Assembly: GCA_008000375.1 (NCBI GenBank)
Contig: SMOI01000477.1
Location: forward strand, 1-22,163
Direction: 5' to 3'
DNA from: Poteriospumella lacustris
Lineage: Eukaryota; Sar; Chrysophyceae; Chromulinales; Dinobryaceae
Length of the DNA stretch: 22,163 nt
Part shown: positions 1 to 8,100 of the stretch, piece after piece
Position numbering within the stretch: the first letter of the stretch is position 1
Layout of the letters: the number at the start of each line of letters is the position of its first letter
The notes under the pieces: model-generated
Told to the model about the DNA's origin: nothing
What the model saw: only the letters and a program-made list of their open reading frames with translations
Database searches by the model: none
Program-made: the position numbers and the translations under genes

Positions 1-108
1 ATGGCTGGCCAGTTGGGTTCATCGTTGGGCTAGTCGAAGGTTCGCTAGATGGCTGGCCAGTTGGGTTCATCGTTGGATTAACCGAAGGTTGGCTAGATGG
101 CTGGCCAG
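1..108. repeat. 48-bp tandem repeat, two full copies plus a partial third
   Basis: Copies begin at 1, 49 and 97, each opening with ATGGCTGGCCAGTTGG on the plus strand. Copies 1 and 2 differ at a few positions; copy 3 decays after about 12-20 bases. The array starts at the window edge, so more copies probably lie to the left. It is stop-interrupted on the plus strand but open in the minus-strand frame that encodes the PTGQPSSQPS protein. Confidence 0.9.
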
Positions 109-196
109 TTGGTTCCCATGTTGGTGCCTGCGCATGAGATATCATTGTGGACGATAGCATCACAATGAAAACAGCAAAAATGAACAGGGCGTTCAT
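1..196 (-). CDS. Secreted PTGQPSSQPS-repeat protein, N-terminal part (runs off left edge)
   Basis: The minus strand is open from an ATG at 196-194 to the left edge, giving 65 codons; an in-frame TGA at 214-212 lies upstream. Residues 1-24 form a classical signal peptide: a hydrophobic run (FIFAVFIVML), a polar stretch, then HAQA as a likely cleavage site. From residue 29 the chain is a 16-residue repeat of the form PTGQPSSQPSVNPTMN, then PTGQPSSEPSTSPTMN, then the start of a third copy at the edge. Pro/Ser/Thr/Gln repeats of this kind are familiar from large extracellular proteins of stramenopiles, where they probably act as extended, glycosylated stalks or wall-associated spacers; that role is inference. 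The downstream domain is not in the window, so function is unknown. The signal peptide, the 48-bp period divisible by three and the conserved reading frame make chance unlikely. It is divergent from the peptidase gene at 648. Confidence 0.75.
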   Translation of the reverse strand, partial: MNALFIFAVFIVMLSSTMISHAQAPTWEPTGQPSSQPSVNPTMNPTGQPSSEPSTSPTMNPTGQP

Positions 197-647
197 TTTT
201 GAAAAAGATGTCAACGAGGTGGTACCAACAGAACACTTAGTGCAGAGACTATTTTGTGATGAAGCGAAGGCTGTTCAATATTCGTCCAAAAGCACACAAA
301 CTATCTTGGCGAACAGATACACAGAGTGTTGTTGATTTAACTCTGGCCTCGACGAAATCCGGTTGCAAATGGAGTGGACAGGCATTGCTGCCCTGGCCCA
401 TCATGCCTGTTGTTTTTTCCCGCTCGATCGTTTCGTTTGAACAAAAAACAGCTGCTGTTGTGTCTCGCGCGAAGGTTGTTGTGTGTGTCGCACCCTGCGG
501 ATACACGACGACGACGATTTTCATCACTCATCCGCGGCCTCACTCTCAACACTCATCGTATCCAAAATCAGGTTGTCATAAAACCAACACTTTCGCATAC
601 AAATAATCTTGTATTCAGTGCGATTATACCCCCTATTCGAATCCACT
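197..647. promoter_or_regulatory. Divergent promoter region between repeat-protein gene and C39-like peptidase
   Basis: A 451-bp gap separates the two divergent start codons, so both core promoters and both 5' leaders should lie here. I see no RNA gene. A GAC/CGA trinucleotide stretch occurs at 505-519 and several CTCATC/CACTCA motifs at 525-560, which could be initiator-like but are not a clear match to any consensus. Short open frames on both strands here are without recognisable features. Confidence 0.45.
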
Positions 648-1247
648 ATGATGAAATTTTTAGTGGCGGTCATTTTATCCTTTGCTGCATTCGCCTCAGC
701 AAAATTGCGATCGAACTCGACCGCAACGGCGGGAGACCCGTCAAAGTTCAAGTCAGACGGAAATCTTTACATTGAGAAAGCGGAACAGTTGAACTCGCAA
801 GTTCGCGGCTGGGTGAGCTACAAGCAATGTGATTCTCGTTGGGCCTCGCAACAACTGGGATGGTGTGATTTGACCTTGTGTAACGCGGGTTGTGCGATGA
901 CTTCGGTCGCCATGATGCTTGCCACTAAGGGTGTATCCATTGACCCCAGCTCGTTGGATATTTATCTGTCGAACAACGGTGGATATGCCAATGGATGTGA
1001 TATCATTTGGGGAAGAGCGGATGATTTCGGTGTGACGACGTTCCAGGGTCTGGAAGATGCCAACGAAGAAGAAATCTGCAATGGCCTGTCCCAGGGGCAT
1101 GGTATCATCGCCAATGTGAATAATGGTGGACATTGGGTGTTGTTGACAGGTTGTGCGGGGAATGGTGTGTTTTATGTGAACGATCCCGGTTACAACCGTG
1201 ACACGTACTCCATCTGGGACATCTCCATTGAGGCGGTGTACCATTAA
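648..1247 (+). CDS. Secreted C39-like (papain-fold) cysteine peptidase
   Basis: This 199-residue protein probably cleaves peptide bonds outside the cell or in a lysosome-like compartment. The start is the first ATG of a tandem ATG pair (648, 651); further upstream the frame has only non-ATG codons. Residues 1-18 are a signal peptide (MMKFLVAVIL..FASA). The mature part has the bacterial-type Peptidase_C39_2 layout: YKQCDSRWAS at 58-67, the nucleophile segment NAGCAMTSVAMML with Cys82, the GGHWVLLTG segment with His162, and VNDPGY with Asp179, giving a Cys-His-Asp triad. Extra cysteines (61, 73, 78, 117, 144, 169) fit an oxidised secreted protein. The length matches a single-domain member with no ABC-transporter fusion, so it is not a bacteriocin-exporter C39 peptidase. 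The frame is uninterrupted by introns. Substrate is unknown. Family assignment rests on motif order, not a search. Confidence 0.87.
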   Translation: MMKFLVAVILSFAAFASAKLRSNSTATAGDPSKFKSDGNLYIEKAEQLNSQVRGWVSYKQCDSRWASQQLGWCDLTLCNAGCAMTSVAMMLATKGVSIDPSSLDIYLSNNGGYANGCDIIWGRADDFGVTTFQGLEDANEEEICNGLSQGHGIIANVNNGGHWVLLTGCAGNGVFYVNDPGYNRDTYSIWDISIEAVYH

Positions 1248-2600
1248 AACCTGCTGTGTGAGCCATCCAACCCACAGCGAACCTGTCATTCCCCCTCCCC
1301 ATCTGTTATGCGTGGCGTCATTCTTCACAGTGTACTGTATTTGAAGAGTATTATGCAGTGCATCTCGTGGACCATGTTCGTTCTGTTTGTGACGTCATTG
1401 TCCATGTTGTTTGTTCTGGCGCTCCCTTTCAGCAGTCAGCCATATATTCTTTTCTATTCTATTCTATTCCCTCTTATTCCATTCTGTTTCGATTCCATTT
1501 TTCGATTCGCCAATATAGATATTATTTGCGTGTGTATTTCGATACCGCCCCATCCATACCTTTGATAAACAATAGTGTTGATGGTTTTTATGGCTTGCTT
1601 GACCCCGTATTCATTCCGCTTCTGTTGGTCCCCCTGTAACATTATTATAGTGGCGTTCTTCCTGGCATGGGGTAAATAGGCATTATTAAAACAGGCACAT
1701 GGGGGTAAAACAAACAGGATCGACGGCGGTGGTTATGATGTGGCGTTAGGACCGGCAACGGTGTTGTGTTGCAAGGGGCCTCCTTCAGGATATTGGCCAC
1801 TCTGCGATTGTTCAGAGCTCTAAGAAGTCGTCATGAATGATGCTTGAATCCATAAAACCAAATTATCTACCTGAAACCTATATCTTGGTATTCCCACAAT
1901 GTCCCTGCAGCTGCATGGGGTTGATTTCGGCGGTTGTTTTGCTGGATTGTTTACGCAACTATGAGGACAAGGGGCTTGACAGAAGGGATACTGTGGAAGA
2001 AAGGAGGCTTGATGGTTTTTAGCATACGTATTTGCATGCGTCTTTATCGATCAACGAGCAGCAGTCGAGGCAACTCGCCGACCCCCCGGGGTTACTCTCT
2101 CTGTCACTTCCACACAGCACACTCTGTTCTGTCTGTGGCAGAGGATATTCACGAAAAGTTTTCTTTTTTTCTATTTCTCGAGCAACTTACAGTGTTAACG
2201 TTTCAAGTTCTTCCACACACGAACGGCCATATGTATCAGTGTTATATATATCAAGTGGAAAAAGTCGGTGGGTGGGTGTGTGTGTCTTCAAGGCATATCA
2301 AATACAGTCTACGATCGATCGGTGGTCACGGTGAACACAACGCTGGGAGGTTGGGGAAGGGGGTAGGTTACAGCCCCACCACCACAAATACACACGGTCC
2401 TGTTCATCTCCGCCGCCACATATACCCGGTAGACCTCTGCTGTGGAGTAGGCCTCCTGGAAGACCAAAGGCCCAGGGCAGGCAGGCAGACCGGAGACAAA
2501 ACACTGAGCACCACCACAACAACTGACGGGGTCCATACCAACGACCCAAAAACAGAAACAAAACTAAGCATAACGACGAGAATCGCCCCATATATAGCAC
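1248..2600. other. Gene-poor flank downstream of the peptidase gene
   Basis: No convincing gene on either strand. An 85-codon ATG-started frame at 1308-1565 is hydrophobic (LFVTSLSMLFVLALPF) but has no family features and is probably 3' flank of the peptidase gene. A frame of up to 266 codons at 1934-2734 has shifting, uncharacteristic composition and runs into low-complexity DNA. Possible plus-strand polyadenylation-type hexamers include ATTAAA near 1685. A TTCTA-like pentamer run occurs at about 1453-1480. Base composition is mixed up to about 2600, then becomes strongly purine-rich. Confidence 0.5.
1453..1480. repeat. TTCTA pentanucleotide run
   Basis: Roughly five near-perfect TTCTA/TTCCA units in a row, in the pyrimidine-rich flank after the peptidase stop codon. 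It could assist 3' end formation, but this is only a compositional observation. Confidence 0.55.
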
Positions 2601-3748
2601 GAAGACCCCCAAGAAACAAAACCCACTCTCAAACCCACACACAAACAGGCGGGAGGAGGAGGAAAGAGGAGGAGAGAGGGGACAGGGTGAAAGAACCGCA
2701 AATTACCAACGAACATGAAACAGAAACGAAATAAAAACAGGAAAGTGACTGATTTTTATTACTGAACCCCCCCCCCTCTCAGCTAAACGATCCCAACCAA
2801 GCGAATAGAGGTGGGGGGAAGGGGGTGAATGGGACGGGTGGTGTGCAGCCGATGAAACAACGACAACCCAAACGACGATGGGCATGGAGCGCAGGCTGTG
2901 CAGGGCAGGGTGGGGATGTACGGAATTTCTGGGGATTTCTGAAGGAGATGAGAAGAGAGGAGGAAAACAACAATAAATGACGAACGACGACAAACATGGA
3001 CCGAAGAAAGTGAGAGACGAGGGGGGGGGCGGCAGGGGCGAAGCACGCGACATTGTAAGTAGTTGTTGTTCGTTTCCGTCTACCGATAGATGAGAAGCAA
3101 CTGTGGTGAGAGAACGTCAATAAAGGTACAGGAGAGACAATGGCCGAGACAGCAGGGGGTATGAAGGGTGGTGGGGGTGGACTGGGTAGTGCGCAGTGGG
3201 CAGTGTGGGGTATACGAGAGAATAGTGAACGACAGTGGCGGCGCGTGGAAAGCGAGCGCAGGCACAGCAACAGTGTAACGAGTCCAGCCCCCAGCGAGCG
3301 CCTTGACAGTGCAGCAGCACGGTGACAGAAAAATGAAACAGAAATGAAACAGAAACGAGGAAAACTGATTTCAGAGAATGAGAGAATGAGAGAGAGCACC
3401 GACAGAGCAAGGCCTGCCGTAGAAGCCGCACTACCACCGCAGCCGGAGGGAAACACCCAAACGGCTCGGTGGGCTGAGTAAGTGAGTCAGGCAGTCAGTG
3501 AGCGCTAAGCAACTGTGGTTGTATGGGAAAGAGATGTTGTGAGAGATGTGAGAGAATGAGAGACGATCAATTAGAACATTGCACACACAGAGAGACACAC
3601 AAACAGTGCACACATACAGTACGTACAGTACACATATGCATACAGAACACACAGACACAGAGCATACACACAGAAGTCTACAAGTACCATACACATACAC
3701 CGTCATATGGCACAGTACAGAGCAACCATATATATATAGGCTAATGCC

Positions 3749-3800
3749 GTGCAGTACCGTGCCGTACCGAACTGTACCGTTACCGTACGGTACCGTACAG
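3749..3800. repeat. (TACCG)n array with internal palindrome
   Basis: A run of imperfect GTACCGTGCC/GTACCG units ends in the perfect 12-bp palindrome TACCGTACGGTA (about 3781-3792), flanked by CTGTAC on the left and GTACAG on the right. The sequence could form a hairpin or cruciform. No known site type is recognised. Confidence 0.6.
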
Positions 3801-3957
3801 AGAAGAAATACGAAACCAAACGCGATGAAAACCCATCGAGAGACACCTGTGTTTTCTAACAGCAACAACAACTACCGCAACAGGAACAGTGACCTCATGA
3901 ACGTAGAGGTAGAGGTAGAGAGACCCTGACAAACAAACGAACAGACGAACAAGAATA

Positions 3958-3984
3958 GCCAACCAGCCAACCAGCCAACCAGCC
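3958..3984. repeat. (CCAACCAG)n octanucleotide repeat
   Basis: About three and a half perfect copies of the 8-bp unit CCAACCAG. It lies in the simple-repeat tract and is not in a supported coding frame. Confidence 0.75.
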
Positions 3985-4275
3985 GCACACGAACGAACAC
4001 GGCGGCGGGCGGAGGGAGCGAAACGAATGCGCATGACAAGCGATGTACATTTGTGTTTTTTCGGACAAGGACAAGCAATCGGCAATGGACAAACAACAAC
4101 CACAACAGCAACAGCGACAGACAACCAGCCACGTACAGTGAAACTACCGTAGTCGTACGGGGGTAAGAGATGGAGAAACAAACTGAGAGAGAGGGGTGAT
4201 GGGTAAAACAAGCCGAAACAAATAGCAAAAAAGAAACAAAAAGAAATGAAGAGCAGAGACGCAATGAAAGAGAGG

Positions 4276-4319
4276 GTGTGTGTGTGTGTGTGTGTGTGGG
4301 GTGGGGTGGGGGGGGGGGG
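4276..4319. repeat. (GT)n microsatellite joined to a G-run
   Basis: About eleven and a half GT dinucleotides (4276-4298) run directly into G4TG4TG12 (to 4319). The alternating GT part can adopt Z-DNA and the G part can form quadruplex or triplex structures. Length variation between individuals is likely. Confidence 0.9.
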
Positions 4320-4761
4320 TAAAGAACTTGCTGTTGAGAGACACATCGCCCTACAGCGACAGCGGCACACAGACAACGACACAGACTGCGACAGCGATCG
4401 AATGACAGACAGAGACAAAGACAGAGACAGAGACAGCGACACAGACTGAGAGACGAGCCGTCTGATGTGGTGGGGAAATAGAACGAAGAAAGAAGAAGAA
4501 GAAGTGAAGTGGAGGAGGGGGGCGGGTACAATGTACGACGTACCATGGCGGTACAGCAGAGAGAGAGACAGCGAAAGAGATTCGGTTGCAGAGAGATTGA
4601 AAGCCCCCTCCCTCCCTAACTCCCTACCTCTCTGCCCCCGCCCAGTTCGGGAGAGGAAGACAGGGAGAGACAGAGATAGAGAGAGGGTCAGGAGAGGGCT
4701 TGGTAAGTGATCCATAGAGCGAAACAAACAGACTGACGAAGAGGTGCGTTGGTGGTGCGGT

Positions 4762-4788
4762 GGGGGCGGTGGGGCGGTGGGGGCGGGG
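4762..4788 (+). other. Candidate G-quadruplex motif
   Basis: Four G-tracts of 5, 4, 5 and 4 bases are separated by loops CGGT, CGGT and C on the plus strand, a textbook quadruplex-forming pattern. It lies about 360 bp beyond the stop codon of the minus-strand GAF gene, so the G-rich strand is the template strand for any readthrough transcript. Confidence 0.6.
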
Positions 4789-5142
4789 TGAGTGTGTTGC
4801 GACGACAGCGCAGCACTGCATCCCCACGCACCACAAATACACACCGCACCCACATCAACACCCACCTCCACATGAAAAACAAGTGACGGCCAACAGACGA
4901 CGAGGAACAAATAACAAAAACAGCAAACAAAATAAACTGATTTGGGCCGCTACGGCAGCTACGGTGCGCACGGTGGTCGGCTGGCCAGCCGAGTGGGTGG
5001 GTGAGGCGGAGCGCTGAGAGGGCGACACAGGGATGGAGGGGAGGCACGTTGATGCACGCGCCGATTCGATGTGCCTATTCAGAAGCAGCGGGCGTGGCTC
5101 ATGGTGAGTGTGCGTGTGGGTGAACGTCCGGGGTGTGCACGC

Positions 5143-8100
5143 TCAAGTGAACAGCATCGCGGCGGCACCAGCACCAGCAGAGGAGGCGACAGAGGAAGAG
5201 GCGGAGGCGGAGGGGGTGGCGGTGGAATGGTGCGGGTCCGAGTCCACCGCGGTCCGAGGTGGTGGTGGTGGCGACCGAAACGTGGCGGTGGCCGCGAAGG
5301 ACGAAGAGGACGATCGATGGCGGTGCAAACTCTGCGCCAAAATGGGGAACAAGACGTGCGAGTGGTAGTACGCCGACGAGAAGCCCGTCGCCGCCGTTGT
5401 CGTCGTCTCACTGGCGGTGGCGGCGGTGGTCTTAGACGACGCAGCGCGCTGCGAGGAGGGTCGGCGATTATGCAGCGCCTTGCGATGCAGCTGGTGCTGC
5501 TGCTGGTGCTGGTGATGGTGGTGCGCTTGGTGGTGGTGGTGGTGCGTGCTACGTTCCGCGGCCTCGCGGTGCTGCTGGTAGTGGTGGTGGCGGTGGTGGG
5601 GGTGATCGTGGTGCTGATGATGATGCGACCCACCGCCGCCGTCGTCGTGAGGTAGCGGGCGTTGGAAATGGTGGTGGTGGTGTTTGCTGAAGACGACGTC
5701 GTCTTTGGGGTGGTGCGGGGCCTGCGCCGGTCGACGAACAGGCGCCTCTGTCGCCACCGTCGGTAGCGTCGCTGCATCCAGCGTCGCGGCGGTGTGGACG
5801 GAGGTGAACTGGGACGGCGATGGCATCGACGACGAGGACGACAGCGAAGACATCGTCGAGATACGCGACGAGGCGGACGACGACGAGGCCGCGGATGACG
5901 ACGAGGCCGACGACGAGGAGAAATAGCTCATTGATTCGGTGTCGGTTTCGTCGTGCCCCGCGTACAGCGATTGGGACGCCGATGCGGCCATCCGCTTGGC
6001 GATGTCTTCGTAGCTAAACGTGCGATGCAATTGCTTCGATGGCCGCGGACTGGCGACAACAATGGTTTGCTGCTCATCGCTGTCTTTCACCGCGCGGGGT
6101 GTACGAGGCTTGTTGCTGCCACTGCCACCGCTACCGCTACCGCTATCGGTAGTGGAGGCAGACACGTCCTTCAAGACGCGGGCCTTGGCGGCGGGGGTAA
6201 AGGCAAACGATGACGTCTTGGCGATCGGGTACAAGACCGGGATGGGCACCCGAATCGAACGAGACGTCTCCCCACCGCTCAAACTGCCGCTGCTACTGCA
6301 CGAGAGACGTGGCGTTTCACCCGGCGGCACCGGCGGCGAGGCGGTAGTGGTGGCGGTATCGGTGGTATCTTCCGAAGCGCCCAGGCCACGGTCCGAGGCA
6401 CTGGACGACTTGGTGAACAGCAGCGACAGCGAAATACGCGACGAGGTACGCGTCAGACGCCTTGGGGTCGTCCCTTTGTAGCGACGGGAGGCCACCGCGG
6501 ACGCCGACGAGGTCATCAACATCGATTCGCGACGTTTGGCATCGGTGGTGGAAGCGTTGTCGTGGGCCGCGGGGGCCGCGGCCGCGTCCGGCGACTTCGG
6601 CGAGTCCTTCTTCAACAACCGAATGTTGCTGTTGCTCGTGGACCGTGTCGCGTGGAGGAGGTTCGACGAAGAAGACGACGTCCGCGAGACGTTGATCAGC
6701 TCGTCGGACTCGGACGCGGGGTGGTGGTGCGGCGGGTGGTAATCGTCGTGAATCAACAACTGCCACCACCACGGACGCGCCGAGGACAACGCCCGCGACG
6801 AAGAGACGCGTCGAAACGAATCCTTCCGCCGCGAGGGAAGCAACACCGCGACCCGTGGCGATCCACGTCGACTGGCATTGCTGCTGTTGTTCCCGCTGCC
6901 GGCAGCAGCAGCGACCATCGGGGAGATAGGCTGCGGTTTCGCACGAATATGCATCGCGGTGGTGTCACAGACGAGGCCAGGACTCGAGCTCGTCGTGGTG
7001 CCCATTTTCGGAGAGATCTTCGTGGTGGACGCAGCGTCGCAGCCTTTGGCTTTGATCGTAGTCGTCGTAGCGATACGCAACGGTCCTTCGTCCGCCGGTG
7101 CCGGCGCCGGCGAATGCGTCGCCGAACGAGGCGCTGGACTCCGACCACTCGGGGTCCTCATCCACGTCGATGGACGTTTGGCAACCGGCGAGACCAAGGA
7201 GGATGCCCACGCACGTGTCTCGTGCGGCTGGGCCGCGGCGGAGGCGGCGGTTGCTGATGTTGCCGCCGCTGCTGTTGCCGCGGTCTCGTCGGTGGCGGTC
7301 GTTTTGGCGTCCATTCGTTGATGTTGATGTTGATGCGACGGTGTCGTGTAGTCCCGATGCTGTTGATCATGGACAATGGTCACGACGGAGGCTAAACTGG
7401 GGTCGTCCAACAGCACCCGCCGCGACGCCCTGTTGAGGTTGTTGTGGGCGTCTGGCCGCATGGCATCGTAATGGTACAGGGGCACGCTCAACAGCACCTT
7501 GTAGGCGGCGTTCTTCTCGCCTTCCTCGACCAAGGTCGCCCGTAGACTGTGCACCAACATTTGAATCGTGGTTTCCAACCCAAACGACAACGGAACTTTC
7601 TCCGTCACCTGCGAAGGACAAATCTCGACGATGACGGCGGATTCGTCGGTGTCAATGTCGATCACGACGGTCACGAGCGGCGCCGTGGTGGTGGTGGTGG
7701 TGGTGGTAGGGGCGCAACTGCTACTACTGGCGGCAGCCAAAGCAGCGGTGGTGGCGGTGGTGGTGGTCGCCGTCGTCGTCGTCGAATGGGACAACGACAA
7801 GAAATGTCGCAGGTAGATGACCACGGCGACGTTCAGCATCTGCGAGATCGACTGGTTCATCGTCATCATCATCTGCTGACTCACGGGGCTCGCATTCAAA
7901 TGATGTTGCAACCAATACGCATCCCCAATCGATTCGACGTTGTCGTCGAGACACGATTGAATGGCGATCCGTTGTTCCCCACCGAGACTACGATCGGAAT
8001 GAATCATAGCTTGCAACGAACGCATCCACAAGGTGACGGAGATGTCTTCGAGGGGCACATTCGTCGGCGACGTCGCGGCGGCGGAGGAATCCATCGACGA

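Larger units (their letters stand above)
2600..5060. repeat. Purine-rich, simple-repeat-dense intergenic tract
   Basis: For about 2.4 kb the plus strand is dominated by G and A, with GA, CA, ACAG and GGTA microsatellites, and the minus strand is correspondingly C/T-rich. It contains a C10 run at 2767-2776, a G9 run at 3021-3029, a CA/ACACAG-rich tract at 3580-3670, (TACCG)n at 3749-3800, (AGAGGT)n at 3904-3920, (CCAACCAG)n at 3958-3984, (GT)n plus G12 at 4276-4319, an (ACAGAG)-type tract at 4390-4445 and a G-tract cluster at 4762-4788. Long open frames here, such as 3780-4910 minus (376 codons), translate to Ser/Leu/His/Pro low complexity and look spurious. The tract lies just beyond the 3' end of the minus-strand GAF gene and may include its 3' untranslated region. 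Confidence 0.75.

Noticed and set aside
1-108. Regular direct repeats considered as a CRISPR-like array
   Set aside because: Copies are contiguous with no spacers and encode an in-frame 16-residue protein repeat in a eukaryotic context.
628-642. TTCGAATCC resembling a tRNA T-loop
   Set aside because: No acceptor stem, D-arm or anticodon arm can be paired around it, and it sits just before the peptidase start codon.
1308-1565. 85-codon hydrophobic frame after the peptidase gene
   Set aside because: Hydrophobicity follows from the T-rich 3' flank; there is no support beyond an ATG.
1934-2734. 266-codon plus-strand frame
   Set aside because: Its composition drifts from mixed to Thr/Arg/Lys/Glu-rich as it enters repeat DNA, with no signal peptide, domain or plausible codon pattern, and its ATG lies in unremarkable sequence.
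3780-4910. 376-codon minus-strand frame in the purine-rich tract
   Set aside because: The translation is Ser/Leu/His/Pro low complexity produced by CT microsatellites, with no domain and no conserved pattern.
5071-5777. Long overlapping frames on both strands at the GAF gene 3' end
   Set aside because: They are shadows of CAC/GTG trinucleotide-rich coding DNA in other frames of the real minus-strand gene.
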